DNA from: Sciurus carolinensis
Taxonomy: Eukaryota; Chordata; Mammalia; Rodentia; Sciuridae
NCBI RefSeq assembly: GCF_902686445.1
Contig: NC_062222.1
Span: 131,013,035 to 131,077,034, forward strand
Direction: 5' to 3'
Length of the DNA: 64,000 bases
Of the stretch, positions 45,129 through 57,329 are shown in pieces. How positions within the stretch are numbered: position 1 is the stretch's first letter; each line of letters starts with the position of its first letter. Made by a program: the position numbers and the translations under genes. The notes below the pieces were generated by a model. It saw only the letters and a list, made by a program, of their open reading frames with translations. It had not been told where the DNA came from and searched no databases.

Positions 45129-45905
45129 TTTTTTTATTTTATTTTATTTTTTTACAGACTGCATTTTGAGTCATTGTACACAAAGGGGTACATCTTTTCA
45201 TTTCTATGGTTGTGCAAGATGTAGATTCACACCATTCATGTAATCACACATGGACATAGGGAAATGATGTCTGTCTCATTCCACCATCTTTCATAACCCT
45301 GTCCCCTCCTCCCTCTCATTTCCTTCTATGTAATCTGAAGTTTCTCCATTCTTCTCTCACCCTCCACCCCACCACCCCCATTATATATCATCATTTACTT
45401 ATCAGGGAAAACATTTGGCCATTGTTTTTTTGGGATTGGCTTATTTCACTTAGCATGATATTCTCCAATTCCATCCATTTATCTGCAAATGCCATAATAT
45501 TATTCTTCTTTTTGACTAAATAATATTCCATTGTGTATATACCACAGTTTATTTATACATTCATCTGCTGAAGGGCATTTAGGTTGGTTCCACAATCTAG
45601 CTATCGTGAATCGAGCTGCTATAAACATTGATGTGGCTGTGTCACTGTAGCATGCTAATTTTAAGTCCTTTGGGTATAAACTGAGGAGTAGAATAACTGG
45701 GTCAAAGGGTGGGTCCATTCCAAGTTTTCTGAGGAATCTCCATACTGCTTTCCAGAGTGACTGCTCCAATTTTCAACTCCACCAGCAATATATGAGTGTA
45801 CTTTCCCCCCACATCCATGCCAACATCTATTTTTGTTTGTGTTCTTGATAATAGCTATTCTAATTGGAGTAAGAATTCTTACTTCACATTTACTCAACTC
45901 AGGGT
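45129..45905 (-). mobile_element. 5'-truncated L1 3' end
   Basis: Plus strand opens with a T-rich tail, then 'cagactgcattttgagtcat', 'ggcttatttcacttagcatg', 'aataatattccattgtgtat', 'ctgctataaacattgatgtg', 'gtcctttgggtataaactga' and 'ctgctttccagagtgactgc'. It is an uninterrupted copy of the same L1 end that the solo LTR splits at 24.9 kb. Minus-strand frames 45500-45769 and 45661-45897 are translations of this element. Confidence 0.9.
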
Positions 45906-46301
45906 TTTCATCTTTTCTTTGAAATAAGGTAAAGAAAACCTAAAAACAGTTCCTTCTTTCTACTCCTTTGCTCTCAATTTCAATCCAGCATCTAGCTGAA
46001 ATGATCAGCCTTCGGTTAGAAATCTAATGCTTCCCTTTCTATGGCTTTACACTGTTTCTGGAAAGCAGCTCTTCATCCTGGCTTTAATTCTCTGCAACCT
46101 CCCACCCCTGCTCAGGGATCATGTGACTAATTCTCACCAATGAAACTGCAGGTGAGTGATGTATGTCACCTGCAGAGAGAGAGTGGGAGATGTGCTTTCT
46201 CACTCTCTGTATCTCCACCCACCAGAGGTGTTGAGGTCACAAGGCTAAGATTCAGTCACTGCAAGGGAAGCTGCCCACTGGCCAGGAAGAGCCATGTATT
46301 A
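45906..46301. other. Unclassified stretch with a 10-bp inverted repeat
   Basis: ctgcaggtga (46146-46155) and tcacctgcag (46166-46175) form a perfect 10-bp stem around a 10-base loop. Otherwise nothing recognised. Confidence 0.5.
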
Positions 46302-46860
46302 TCAGTGTTCTCTGAACACATACCAATAAGAGAGAGAAAGACGGGTAAGATAGATGATAGATAATATAGATGCTATGAATTATACAATGTATAGATATAC
46401 TAATGTAATATAATGTACATTATTTATTATAAGGTATTAACTCATATGATTAGAGAGGCTGAGAATTCTCATGATCTACCCTCTACAAGTTGTAGACCCA
46501 GGAAAGTCAGCAGTATAGCTCAAAGACCTAAAAGTCAAAGTACTGGTAGTGTGGATTCCAATCCCAATCTGAAACCCTGAGAGGCCCAAGCACTATGGGC
46601 AGAAGGAGATCAATACCCCATTACATGTAGGCACAGAAAGCAAGTTCAACCTTCCTCTGCCTTTTTGTTGCCTCTAGGCCTCAACAATTTGGAAGATGCC
46701 CTCCTCTGATGGGAAGAGTTATTTACTATATTCAATCCAGCAGTGCAAGTGCTAAGTTTATCTTAAATCACTCTTACAGGCATACCCAGAAATAATGTCA
46801 TACCAGATATCTGGGCATCCTGTTGCCCAGTCATGTTGACACACAAAATTAATCATCACA
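46302..46860 (-). repeat. MLT2-type (ERV-L) LTR
   Basis: Plus strand: 'cagtgttctctgaacacata', a gatagatgatagata simple stretch (46340-46365), then 'ggcatacccagaaataatgt', 'ccagatatctgggcatcctg', 'ttgcccagtcatgttgacac', 'acaaaattaatcatcaca'. Same family and orientation as the copy at 41.0 kb. Confidence 0.8.
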
Positions 46861-46985
46861 GCCCACAGTAGATTGATCTGTGAGTCAAAGAGAAACTCAA
46901 CCACAATTCAATTTCTATGTTGTTTTCTCTGTTGTTATTGCAGCTGATGTTACCTAGTATACCTTTTACTAGAATTTAAAATCTA

Positions 46986-47440
46986 TGTCCTTCAACATAG
47001 AATGGAAAAAGAAAATGTGGTACATATACACAATGGCATATTACTCAGCCTTAAAGAAGAGTGAAATTATGACATTTGCTGGTAAATGGAGTTGGAGAAT
47101 ATCATGCTAAGCAAAATAAGCCAATCCCAAAAAATCAAAGACTGAATGTTTTCTCTGATATGTAAATGCTAATTCACAGTGGCAGGGGGAGCTCTAGGGA
47201 AGAATAGAGTTACTTTAGGTAGAGGGGAGTGATGGGAAGGGAGGAGACATGGGGATAGGAAAGATAGTAGAGTGAAATAGAGATTATTACCTTATGTACA
47301 TATATGATTGCATGACCAATGTGATTCTACATCATGTATAGAGAAAGGAGAAATTGTTCTCCATTTTTCTATCACATATCAAAGTGCATAAATGCATTGT
47401 ACTGTCATGTATAACTAAGTAGAACAAATTTAAAAATTTT
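46986..47440 (+). mobile_element. 5'-truncated L1 3' end
   Basis: 'acacaatggcatattactca', 'atcatgctaagcaaaataag', 'ctctgatatgtaaatgctaa', 'tgtacatatatgattgcatg' and an A/T-rich tail. A different L1 subfamily end from the copies at 24.8 and 45.1 kb, closer to the one at 55 kb. Confidence 0.9.
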
Positions 47441-47850
47441 AAAAATTCAGTACAGGTTGTGAACTGCCTTTTTTCTCCATAAGAACCTTTTATTTTTCAA
47501 CCTAAACTTGATAGTTCTCAGAATATGGTTTTTAGAGGAAGTAATTGATGCTGAACTTAATATAAGGTATATTTGATAATCTGGAACCTTTTCCAAAACT
47601 TCCCAGAAGTCATTGGTGAAATCATGATGAAAAGGTCTAGACCAAATGAACAGAGAAGCCTCCTACATCAATCACACAATAACCCAAGTCACCACGTGTC
47701 CATCCTGGGTAAGGTAACATTTCTCTTACCAGTATTGTTAATTCCACTACAATAAACTACCATAGTCATCAAAGGTCACACCTGTAGGCAGCACTACGTG
47801 TGTTTTCATAGCTATCACCACATTACATGATTTGTTTGGATCTAATATTA
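47441..47850. other. Unclassified stretch
   Basis: One 60-codon frame without recognisable content. Confidence 0.4.
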
Positions 47851-48212
47851 GTATTAGTTTGCCTGGGTTCCATAGCAAAATACTAAAGACTGGCTTCAAC
47901 AACAGGTATTTATTTTCTCGCCCTTCTGGTACTCAAAGTCCAAGATCAATGTGACAGCAGGGTGGTTTCCTTTGAGGCCCCTTTCCTTGGCTACCTTCTC
48001 CCTGTGTCTTCACGTGGTCCTCACTCTGTGTTGTCTGTGTCCTAACCTCCTCTGCTTATAAGAAAACTAGTCAGATTTAGTTAGGACCCACCCTTATGAC
48101 TCCATGTTAACTGAATCCTTTCTTTTTGAGGACTTATCTACAATTATAGTGACATTTTCAGACACAGGGTGAGGGCTTCTACCTCTGAATTTCAGGAGCA
48201 CACAAGTCTGAC
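47851..48212 (-). repeat. MLT1-type MaLR LTR
   Basis: Plus strand: 'gtattagtttgcctgggttc', 'catagcaaaatactaaagac', 'tactcaaagtccaagatcaa', 'ccctgtgtcttcacgtggtc', 'gacccacccttatgactcca', the reverse complement of MLT1. Confidence 0.75.
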
Positions 48213-49109
48213 CATGTCTCACCTGCATCTAACAAGGAAGAACAGAATGAGGTTAGAATTAATGTATGTGTCACAGTCTAGCCTTGAGCCTGGGCTCCTG
48301 ATTAAAAGTCCCTGCTCTTTAACATGACAGGTCATCAGACTGGTCAAAAGGTATCCCCAGGAGTGAATTTCATTCCTTTGCCCTTGACACTCTGCACCAT
48401 CATAATGGTGTCTGGGGGCTTCTCCACTCCTGCTGCTCATAAACCTGGAAGGAACCTCTGCTGGCCTAATTTCCAAGATGGTCTTACAGTTGAGGGCATT
48501 TGGGAATATGCTTTATCTGTGGTTAACTTTTCTTCATGAAAAAATAAATAAATAAATAAATTCAGGTCCTCCAGGGATCAGTCAATTCATCCAACTATCT
48601 CAGAAATATCACCCTTACAGAACAGCTCTTTCCAGATTTTAAATAACCTACACAAAAGGTCTTGGAGCTGCATTTTTCTTTTCTTGATTATTTCAGAGTC
48701 GTGTGTGAATCACCTTTCTCTGTTCCCTCTTCCTATGTCTTGGAGCAGGGGACAGATGACCTAAGTTTTCCTGATCCCTCAGATCATGGTGAGCTGATCC
48801 TAATATAATAATATATGTCTCTTGTCCCTTTCTGCTTCACCAGTGGTGTCTGCCCTCATTAAGACCTTCAGGTCCCAGAGCTTCCTAACTCATCTCTCTG
48901 ACTGTGGTCTCCCTGCTCCCAATCCGTTCTCCATTCAGGTTGTGGGAATAAACCCCTAGACACCCAAATCCCTTGAAGGCACCCCCAAGCTTAACAGTGC
49001 TCAATTCTCAGTGTTACTGGTTAGGCATGTTCTCCCCTCTCCATGACCCCAGGTCCTCCCACCTCTTGCCTTACCCACCTGTCCTCCCATAGAATGTCAT
49101 TGTCCGGCT
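48213..49109. other. Unclassified stretch with a short (AAAT)n
   Basis: Five AAAT units lie at 48541-48561. Overlapping frames on opposite strands at 48219-48539 have no recognisable content. Confidence 0.4.
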
Positions 49110-49410
49110 CTCTAGGTCTCACCTCCTTGCCCGTTTCTGTGTGTTTTGCCTTTTCTGCCTGTGGTGCTGTCCTATCTTCTTATCATCCTTTAGATTCAGT
49201 GTGACACCGTTTCTTAAGAAGTCTTCTCTGGTCCATCCAATTCTGTTTAGGTTCCCTCCCTAGGTGCCTATTTTCTGCCACAGCCTTTCCGACCATAATT
49301 TCCTATTCCAGTTTCTCTCGCGGCAATTTCTAGATCACGTGAATTTCCTTGCTGCATGTCCATTTTCCCCCACAAGACCATGAGTTTCTAACTCATATCG
49401 GAGTCCCTTA
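49110..49410 (-). repeat. L2 3'-region fragment
   Basis: 'atcctttagattcagtgtga', 'caccgtttcttaagaagtct', 'tctctggtccatccaattct', then 'acaagaccatgagtttctaa' follow the antisense L2 order ('catccttcaggtctcagctcaaatgtcacctcctcagagaagcct' ... 'ctagactgtgagctcc'). Confidence 0.65.
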
Positions 49411-49618
49411 AACAGAGCTGAACCTCAGTCGATGAGGAACAGAGATCACGATTCCTAAGCCTTCAGTTCCAGGTTCCCAACTCCTAAACATAGATTTTAG
49501 GCTAGAAATCATCACAAACTTCTTAGCAATGTTCAACCAAGATACGCAAGGAATTTGGTATAGTTCTAAATCCTCTTCCTTTGTCAAAGCCATTGACTCA
49601 GGCACACAAACACCAATA

Positions 49619-50402
49619 AAATATTTATTTTTAATTTTTAATTTAAAAATTATTTATTTTGGTACATTATAGTGATACATAACATTGGGGTTCATTTTGA
49701 CATATTTATAAATGTTTATAACAGTTTTCTCCATTTTAATCCCCAGTACTACCCCTACCATCCACTCCTCCCTCCCCACCAATCACCACCTTTACTCTAT
49801 TGGTCTTCCTTCTATTTATTTATTTATTTTTAATTGGTTCTTTATAATTTTGAATAAAATTGAGATGCATTGTGACATGTTCATACACATACCTACCCAG
49901 CATAATTTAGTCAACTTTATTCCTCAGTTCTTCACCTTTCCTTTCTTTTCTCCCTCCCTCTTTGTCCCCCACTGCTAACCTACTGATCTCCCTCTGGTTT
50001 TCACAAGATTCTTCTTTTTAAATTTCCTTTTACTCTCCAACTTCTATATCCGAGAGAGAACATTTCACCTTAGACTTTCTGAGACTGGCTTATTTCACTT
50101 AGCATGATGTTTTCCAATTTCACCCATTTGCCAGCAAATGCCATGATTTCATTCTTTTATATGACTGAGTAGAACTCCACTGTGTATATATACCTTATTT
50201 TCTTTATTCATTCATCTATTGATAGGCACCTAGGCTGCTTCTGTAATATGGCCATTGTGAATTATATGCCTATATCAGTACAGTATGCTGATTTTAGTTA
50301 TTTTGTAGAAATACCAGGGAATGGGATGCCTGGGTCATATCGTGGTTCCATTCCTAGTCTTTTGAGGCAAATGCACACTGCTTTCCAAAGTGGTTTGTAC
50401 TA
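49619..50402 (-). mobile_element. 5'-truncated L1 3' end
   Basis: Plus strand: an A/T-rich tail, 'ggtacattatagtgatacat', a second T-rich segment (49815-49835), 'ggcttatttcacttagcatg', 'actccactgtgtatatatac' and 'actgctttccaaagtggttt'. The two tail-like segments suggest an L1 end with an internal duplication or two joined copies. Frames at 49712-49978 and 50182-50403 translate this repeat on the antisense strand. Confidence 0.85.
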
Positions 50403-50689
50403 ATCTGCAAGACATAAGAAAAACTTAAGGTAGTTCATCAGTTCTCAGGGTAAGTATGTAAGTTATGTTCAGATAATGTCTGCATTTTTCCAACTGTAGC
50501 ATTATGTTGACAGGATCGAGGATGACATTGAAGTCCGCCTTCATTTGACCCCATCGACAGTTAATATTCTAGAGAAACCCCATGCCTCACTCTGCTTTCA
50601 CCGGGTTATCATTCCTACTTTCTGATACTTGGCATGTCTTCACCCAAGAATCAAAGTAGAAATTAGCTAATTAAATACAACGTAGACAG

Positions 50690-51120
50690 TGTTATGATTT
50701 GGATGAGGTGTCCCTAAAAAGTTCACGTGTGAGACAATGCCAGAATGTTCAGAGGTGAAATGATCAGATTATGAGACCTATAATCTCATCAGTGGATTAA
50801 TCCATTTGATGGATTATTGATTTGAAGGGACTACTGTATGGGATGATGACTACAGGCAGGTAAGGTGTGGCAGGATGGAGAAGGCCAGGGGCAACACGGC
50901 TTTGAGGTTCATATTTTGTCCCTGGCACCTTGCTTGTTCTCTCTGAGTTGAGCAGTTTCCTCCACCACACCATGAAGCTCTGCTTTGCTTGGGCTCAGAG
51001 CAATGGCATTGGCTGACCATCTACTAAACTTCTGAAACCATGAACCCAAGTAAGCTTTCCCTCCTCTAAATTGTTCTTGTCAGGTATTTTGGTCACAATG
51101 ACAAAAAACTCATTATCACA
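50690..51120 (+). repeat. MaLR-type solo LTR
   Basis: 431 bp from 'tgttatgatttggatgaggt' to 'aaaactcattatcaca', containing 'tccctggcaccttgcttgtt', 'ctctctgagttgagcagttt', 'gaaaccatgaacccaagtaa' and 'ttcttgtcaggtattttggt'. Ends are TG...CA. I could not confirm a target duplication. Confidence 0.75.
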
Positions 51121-51121
51121 G

Positions 51122-51604
51122 AGACCCAGTTCTCTTCCTTCTTATAAAAGATAGGAGATGTCCCTTTTCTAGGCTGAAATCTTTGTTAAAATTTAACTCT
51201 GCTAAATGCATCCAACTTCTGACTATAAAAGTGGGAGACAACCTATTTTCAGCTATTGCCACCTAATAGTCCTGATGCTGATACTCCAGCTTTCCTTGAC
51301 CTTCTCTGAAAGCCTGTTTTCTTACACCATTAATAAGGGTTTAAAAGTAGAAAAACATGTTGTTTCTCAAGGACTCTGTACATACGAAGGTTGCTCTTCT
51401 GGAAGGTACAGGAATCCCCAAACACCTCAGCAAAGGTAGCCCCAAAGAAGCTCCTGAATGCCTGTGGCCTCCTGGACTGCCTGGAGGTGCAGGGGAAGCC
51501 CTAGTCGCCCTATGTGTCTGGGTTCACACGGCGCTCTGTCCACAGAGGCACCAGCTCTCTGACCTATGAGAAATCCTGCACTTCACTTAGAACTATTGCA
51601 CTCT
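51122..51604. other. Unclassified stretch
   Basis: Two plus-strand frames (51206-51439, 51357-51569) overlap in different frames; no recognisable content. Confidence 0.4.
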
Positions 51605-51730
51605 TGGAAGCAGGGGAGAGGTCTGGCTTCAGACCCCAACTGTGACGTCAACCTGGAGTGTGGCCTTGCGAAAGCCAACTTCATTTTGAAGAAGTTTCAC
51701 TTTCCCCTCCTCTAAATAAGATGTACTCCA
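51605..51730 (+). repeat. MIR fragment
   Basis: 'ggcttcagaccccaactgtg', 'gagtgtggccttgcgaaagc', 'agtttcactttcccctcctc', 'taaataagatg' match the MIR core. Confidence 0.55.
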
Positions 51731-52909
51731 GCCAACCTTTCACTGGAGGAAGAGAAAGGAAGGTGCTATATTAGAACCCCTGGTGAGAATCTGGAGAAAA
51801 TCTTAGAATGGAGAAAAATGCACACTTTAGGACACAGTCACTGGGAAACCATAGCTATGTCTGGAATCTAGGTACCAAATCTCCAGGATAGACTCTTATC
51901 TGGAAGTAAAATTCTATGACTGAAAGGGGGAAATGCAAAATTAAGCAATAAATGATCAGTCAACCTCTGGGAAGCTGCAGCACAGTTCTATTTTTCACCA
52001 GATTCTGATTTTTGAGCAGGGTAATTGGCCTTCATTTGCATTCAATTTTCAAGAATGTTTCATGGTATAGATTCTGAATAATGCAACCCATAGAAATCTC
52101 TCTTATGTTCGTCTGTCACTCACCATAGTTACCTGTATCTTTCCGCAAATTTTCTAGCATCCCCTCCTCCTTTCTCTGGATAAGATGCACACAGGGAGCC
52201 TAGACCTTCCTGCCCCATCTCTCCCTGAAGCTCCCAGATCTTGCCCTCGTCCATCTACCCTGGTCTCCATGACCATTACCACTTACCACTCTGCATCTGC
52301 CACCCAGATGTAGCCCCACTTTTCGATTTATGTTTGACTTTTTTCTTTCTTCTTTCTCAAACATATTAAGGGTGAGTTACTAAATGGAGAAAATCCTAAA
52401 TGTATTCTAAACATGGAAAAATAAGCCCAAGTCCAAGGAAAGATGGAGAAGGGCTTTTGAACCACAAGTGTTAACAATGTCGCTTTAATTATGTGCTAGA
52501 TTTGACTCTGCAATCCCTTGCAGACAGGACACAAAAGAAAATCTAACATAATTCTCCTTACAGGCAAAATAGAAATGATCATGTTCCTCATGGGACAAAA
52601 TTAATTTTTTATTTCTGTTACTAAATTCTGGAAAAGATTTCTCCTGTGAGCCTTTATGAAAATAATAGCATGGTAGTAATAAGCAGAACTGGAGGAATAT
52701 TAAGAATTACATGCACACACACATTCCCTAGACATGTATTGGAGGTCTAGCAGGACACTGGTTCCTGGGAATCCAAAGTGAAAACAAGGGATCCAGGCCT
52801 CTGTGGGATTCACACAGGCCTCTGATTGAAAACTGGTCAATTGCAGAAGGGTAAGAAATTCAGTGGGAAGTGCAGAGCAGGGGATTAGGCAGACTCCACA
52901 GGCAATGAT
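51731..52909. other. Unclassified stretch, nothing recognised
   Basis: One 72-codon minus-strand frame (52700-52918). No repeat recognised. Confidence 0.4.
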
Positions 52910-53320
52910 ACATTTCATTCATTCAGTCCTTCAGGGTCTCACTCCACCTGTCTGTTACCCACCCAGGACATGGGCCAATCAATGCTTGAAGCCCTTGGGA
53001 TACGTCAATAAACAGGATGAACAGAGTCACTCCTGAAGATTTTACCCTATAGTGAGAGAGAAAGAAACTACAACAATTAGCATGTCTATGTCTGAGTGTG
53101 TCCACGGAGTCAATGAGAACTTGAGAAACAACCAAGCAAAGGTGAGAGAGAAAGAAGGAAAGGAAGAGCAAAGAAGGAGGCAGAGGTTGCTATTTGAAAG
53201 CAAACGACCAGCCCGTGCCCTCCATGGAGCAGCATTTGAGCAGAGACTGGAAGGAAGGCAGAGGCAGGCCGTGGGACTCTCTGAGAAAGGAATCTTCCAG
53301 GCAGAATCGGCAGCAGCAAT
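52910..53320 (+). repeat. L2 fragment
   Basis: 'tttcattcattcagtccttc', 'acgtcaataaacaggatgaa', and later 'gcagcatttgagcagagact', 'ggaaggaaggcagaggcagg', 'gaatcttccaggcagaa' follow the L2 3' region. Five overlapping frames on both strands at 52923-53399 fall in it and cancel each other as gene candidates. Confidence 0.55.
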
Positions 53321-53329
53321 TACACCTTC

Positions 53330-53662
53330 GGTTATGGACTGAGTTGCCTCCAAAATTGTAGAAGTTGAGGCAGCGTCGGAATGTGAGTAAATTAGACAAT
53401 AGGCTCTGTGAAGAGTAATTAAGTTAAAAACGAGGTTATTAAGGAAGACTCTAATCCAGTGTGACTAGTGACCTTAGAAGCAGGGGAGATTAGGACATGG
53501 ACACACAGACCAAGTGACGCCCCAGGGAGAAAACAGTCATGCTCAAACCAGACAAAACAATCCTGTGACACTGATCCCCGACTTCCAGCCCCCCAAACTG
53601 TGTGAAATAAGTTTCTGCTGAGCACTTTGCTATAGCAGCCTTAGGAAATGAATGTGAACCCC
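53330..53662 (+). repeat. MLT1-type MaLR LTR
   Basis: Starts 'gttatggactgagttgcctc', continues 'gattaggacatggacacaca', 'gacttccagccccccaaact', 'gtgtgaaataagtttctgct', and ends 'tatagcagccttaggaaatg'. Confidence 0.75.
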
Positions 53663-54514
53663 AAGTTACAGATTCATTCAGCATTTATAATGAAGAGCTA
53701 ACTGGGGGAGGAAAGGAGCTGAGGTCTGAGCAGCAGTCTCGGAATCCATGAGGACACTGTGTGTCTGCGCATGCTCATACCCGCTTGGCCCTGCTCCGTC
53801 CAAAAGGTAGACCCAACATCTATGCCGCTCTCCACTCATCCTACCCGGCTGCTTCTCTCTACTTGACAGCTTAAGGGTTTTCTCCCACTTCATAGAGCCA
53901 CGTTTAATTCACACTGATGGCTGGATTCACCTGCCAGAGGTTCAACACGCCCGGCGTGATGCTCAACCAGAGGAGAATGAACACAGGTGGAGCAAAGCCC
54001 ACACCCACATCACTAGGGGCGACGGAGCTGAGGCTTATCCAAGCGCTCTTGCAGTCTGCTTTGAGACAGTCGCAAACTATGACTGTAATTTGGATTTTCT
54101 TTCAAAATGGTTGTTTTAGGCGGAGTTTGAGCCAAAACATAACATGATCTGATTTTTCATGGTTTAAGGCTATTTCTGGCTGCTCTCTTCGAAGAAATGG
54201 GTAGCCTAAGTTGAAGTTTGAACAATGAGTAAGATTTGGGGCATCTCAGTCTTAAGGATGCAACATATGAAAAAGTTCCTTGAAGGCAGATCAAACTTGA
54301 GGTCACTTCTAGCCATGTCAGATCTAGCCCCCATGGTCTACCTCAGAAAAAGCTGCACTGTGTGTGGATGATAGTGACATCTTTCCCGTATCGGATGCTC
54401 CCCTTGCCTCCAGAAGGGACATTTAGGTCTGATGTCTGGTATCAGATTCAGGGCTCAGGTAGGTACAAACAAAGCAAAAACCAAATGAACAAGTTTGGGG
54501 CTAGCCAGGTCAGA
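53663..54514. other. Unclassified stretch
   Basis: 54055-54200 faintly resembles L2. Short frames at 53678-53893 (minus) and 53917-54147 (plus) have no recognisable content. Confidence 0.35.
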
Positions 54515-54610
54515 CATTATTATTGTCCATTTATAGATAAAGAAATGGAGTTTTCAAGAGTTAAAATGACTTACCCAAAGTCACCACAAAATCAAGCACA
54601 TTCAAGGAAC
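54515..54610 (-). repeat. MIR fragment
   Basis: 'attattattgtccatttata', 'gataaagaaatggag', 'aatgacttacccaaagtcac' is the antisense MIR core. Confidence 0.65.
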
Positions 54611-55039
54611 TAAGCTGTGATGTTTCCTTCTCAGCTCCTGCTTCATTGTTGAACGGGGGTCCATACCTGGTGCTCAGAGATATTGGCCAATGAGTGAGTG
54701 GACAACTAGAAAAAATGACTCTAGTCCTCTCTCCAGCTCTGATGCCCGGCCAGTGCCCACCAGGGTTCCAACCATTTGCTCACCACATTCTCCAGCTCTC
54801 CTCCTCCCATGCTGCACTCCACCCCTCATGACAACACCCTGCAGAGACTTCTGGAACACAGCTTGGTAAACAATGAAGGCTTAGAGTGAACCACTATTTC
54901 ATGAGAACTATTTGTGGGTTTGGAATTGTTGATACTTTACAAACCTGCCTGGGTTCATCGCATTTAGATATAAGGAGGCAGCAACACAGAGATGTCAAGA
55001 AGATAGTTTAAGGGCACAGCACACAAATAGCAGAGTTTA
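54611..55039. other. Unclassified stretch
   Basis: A 61-codon minus-strand frame (54674-54859) without recognisable content. 54940-55010 may include weak antisense MIR. Confidence 0.35.
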
Positions 55040-55475
55040 GAATTGGGAACCATGGACTATTACTCAGTCATAAAGAAGAATAAAATTATAGCATTTGCCA
55101 GTAAAATGAATGGAATTGGAGACTATCATGCTAAGTGAAATAAGCCAATCCCAAAAAACCAAAGACCAGTTCTCTCTGATATGCAGATGCTAACACACAA
55201 TGGAAGGGGTGTAGGAAGAACAGAAGTTCATAGGATTAGACAAAGGGGAAGGAAATGATGGGAGGGCGAATGGGAATAGGAAAGACAGTAGAATGAATCA
55301 GACATAATTTTCCTATGTTCATATATGAATACCCGACCAGTATAACTCCACATCATTTATGATGGGGTCCTAATTAGATTAAGTTATACTCCATGTGTGC
55401 ATAATGTGTCAGAATACACAAAATACATGTGTCATGTATATCTGAAAAGAACAAATAAAAAATTAAAATTGGGAA
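55040..55475 (+). mobile_element. 5'-truncated L1 3' end with short target duplication
   Basis: 'ggactattactcagtcataa', 'atcatgctaagtgaaataag', 'ctctgatatgcagatgctaa', 'gttcatatatgaatacccga' and an aacaaataaaaaatt tail. aattgggaa occurs at both edges (55041-55049 and 55467-55475), a 9-bp target duplication. Confidence 0.9.
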
Positions 55476-55527
55476 TAAATGAATCTGACCCCAAATATCA
55501 ATCAACTCTATACCTTGTCTCATATCT

Positions 55528-55528
<1 letters not shown>

Positions 55529-55596
<68 letters not shown>

Positions 55597-55598
55597 AC
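55529..55598. repeat. (TC)n(AC)n compound microsatellite
   Basis: About 21 TC units followed by about 13 AC units. The 114-codon frame at 55397-55741 runs through the L1 tail and this repeat and is not a gene. Confidence 0.95.
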
Positions 55599-56313
55599 CA
55601 ACTCTCCTGATTCATACACAAGTACCTCTACTGTACACCTGGTGCACAGGTCCCAGCTATTGCTTTAAAGTGCCCACCCTCTCCTGCGAACACCACCTTG
55701 CTGAGGAGGAGCTCAGCACTGTCAGAAAGGTCCTGTGCTAGGGAGCTGGTCACCTCTTTTGTCATCTACACACTCAGCCTCTGGATCCTTCTCATTTGTG
55801 TTCATCCACGGTGAGCTGTCTCACACAGGATATCACTGTTTTTGTTTCTCAGTTTCCTCCTGTGTACAGTGAGGCTTTGCTTTGACTGTCTCCAAGTGTC
55901 CTATCAACTATAAAATTCTGTAGTTTGGTGCAGAGAGAAAAAAGGAGGAAAGGTTTCTTGGAATGACATTGCTGAACCCAGTCTAGTGTCTGGCATTAAT
56001 CAAGATAATTAGACACAAGGGTCTTCTGTGGGTTGAGAGGGAGTTTCATTTTCAATCGGTGGACAGTGAGCCCCAACACTTGCTTGGAAGGTTGCTCCTG
56101 GGCTTTGATTTGATTGATGGAATTTGTGTTTCAAGAAAGTCAGAAATGAACCAGAAATCAGTCTGAACATTTGAGCATGGCGTGCTCTAACCCAGCTTTC
56201 TCCCTGCAAGTATTTCCACATTGACAAGCAAAGAACTTTCTATTGTCCTAAAATTAGATGGACAGAAGACCAGAACAGGAAGAATACCCAGGGATTCATT
56301 AATTTAATTAAAT
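55599..56313. other. Unclassified stretch
   Basis: A 72-codon minus-strand frame (56009-56227). The palindromic atttaattaaat near 56300-56311 is the AT-rich site next to which the following SINE is inserted. Confidence 0.4.
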
Positions 56314-56530
56314 AGTGCTGTGCACAGTATTGTGTACCCATAATCCCAGCAACTTGGAAACTCAGGCAGGAGGATTGCAGGTTTGAGGTCAACTTCAGCA
56401 ACATAGTGAGACCCTCAACAATTCAGTGAGACCCTGTCTCAAAATAAAATAAAAATAAAGGATGGCAATGTAGCTCAGTGGTAAAGTGACCCTGGAGTCT
56501 ATCTCTAGTACTAAAAAAAAATAAAATAAA
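56314..56530 (+). repeat. B1-dID composite SINE
   Basis: 'acccataatcccagcaactt', 'aaactcaggcaggaggattg', 'tgagaccctgtctcaaaata' (B1 part) then 'atggcaatgtagctcagtgg', 'taaagtgaccctggagtcta' (ID part) and an A-rich tail. More diverged than the copy at 58.9 kb. Confidence 0.85.
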
Positions 56531-57329
56531 ATGTGACAGATGCAAAATAAGTGTTGGATTTGCCTCCCTGGGCTTGAGTTTTGTCATGTATAAAATGAGA
56601 CAGTGATCCTGCCTGGTCCTCCCCACACAGCACCCAGAAGGCCTATAATTATTGACCTAGTCAACATTGCTCTTTACAGTCTACGATGCAAAGGAAAAGA
56701 CACCAACCTGAACCCAATGCTCAGAGGTCCATTAGAAGGAGGCTGTTCACAGGACCCTCGTGGCCTGTTTTCAGTGGAAAAGGAGCCTAGTGTTTGTGCA
56801 GGATGGCTGGGGGGCCAGGGAATCAGCATTCAGAATGTTCATCCGCATCGTCTTCTCAGTCTGAATAAGTTTCTGATCCTACCCATGTTTGGAAATGAGA
56901 TAGGTAAGACGAGGCCACATCAGCCTCTGGGACTTCTGAACAGTGCGTGAGGAGCTCTAAGGAAGGAGGAAAGATGGGGAACAGGATCCCCTTTCCTACG
57001 AAGAAGTCTTGCACCACAGCATTGTCCAGTTTGATTAAACTTGGATTAAGATGCCAGCTCTGCTATTGTGGAGTGTGCACTCAGTCAGCATTGGAACTCT
57101 CCGGAGCCTCAGTGTCTTCCACCAAAGCAGGCCTGGCTTGGGGGCTGCTGGAGAGGCGAAATGCACCACTGGATGTGGAGGGCCGCCCAGTGTGGGTCCT
57201 GAAGATGCTGCAGGACGCCCTCGCTGCTGTCTTGCAAGACTCTCTGGGGCCAACTGCACTCAGTATGTGGCTTTGCTTCTGGAGGGTAGAAAGATAAACC
57301 AGGCGGGGATTTCAATCCCACAGTTTGTA
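56531..57329. other. Unclassified stretch with many overlapping short frames
   Basis: Plus-strand frames of 115-118 codons (56603-56950, 56947-57297, 57051-57407) and minus-strand frames up to 128 codons (57109-57495) pile up here because stops are sparse in a G+C-richer patch. They contradict each other and none shows a domain. Confidence 0.45.
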
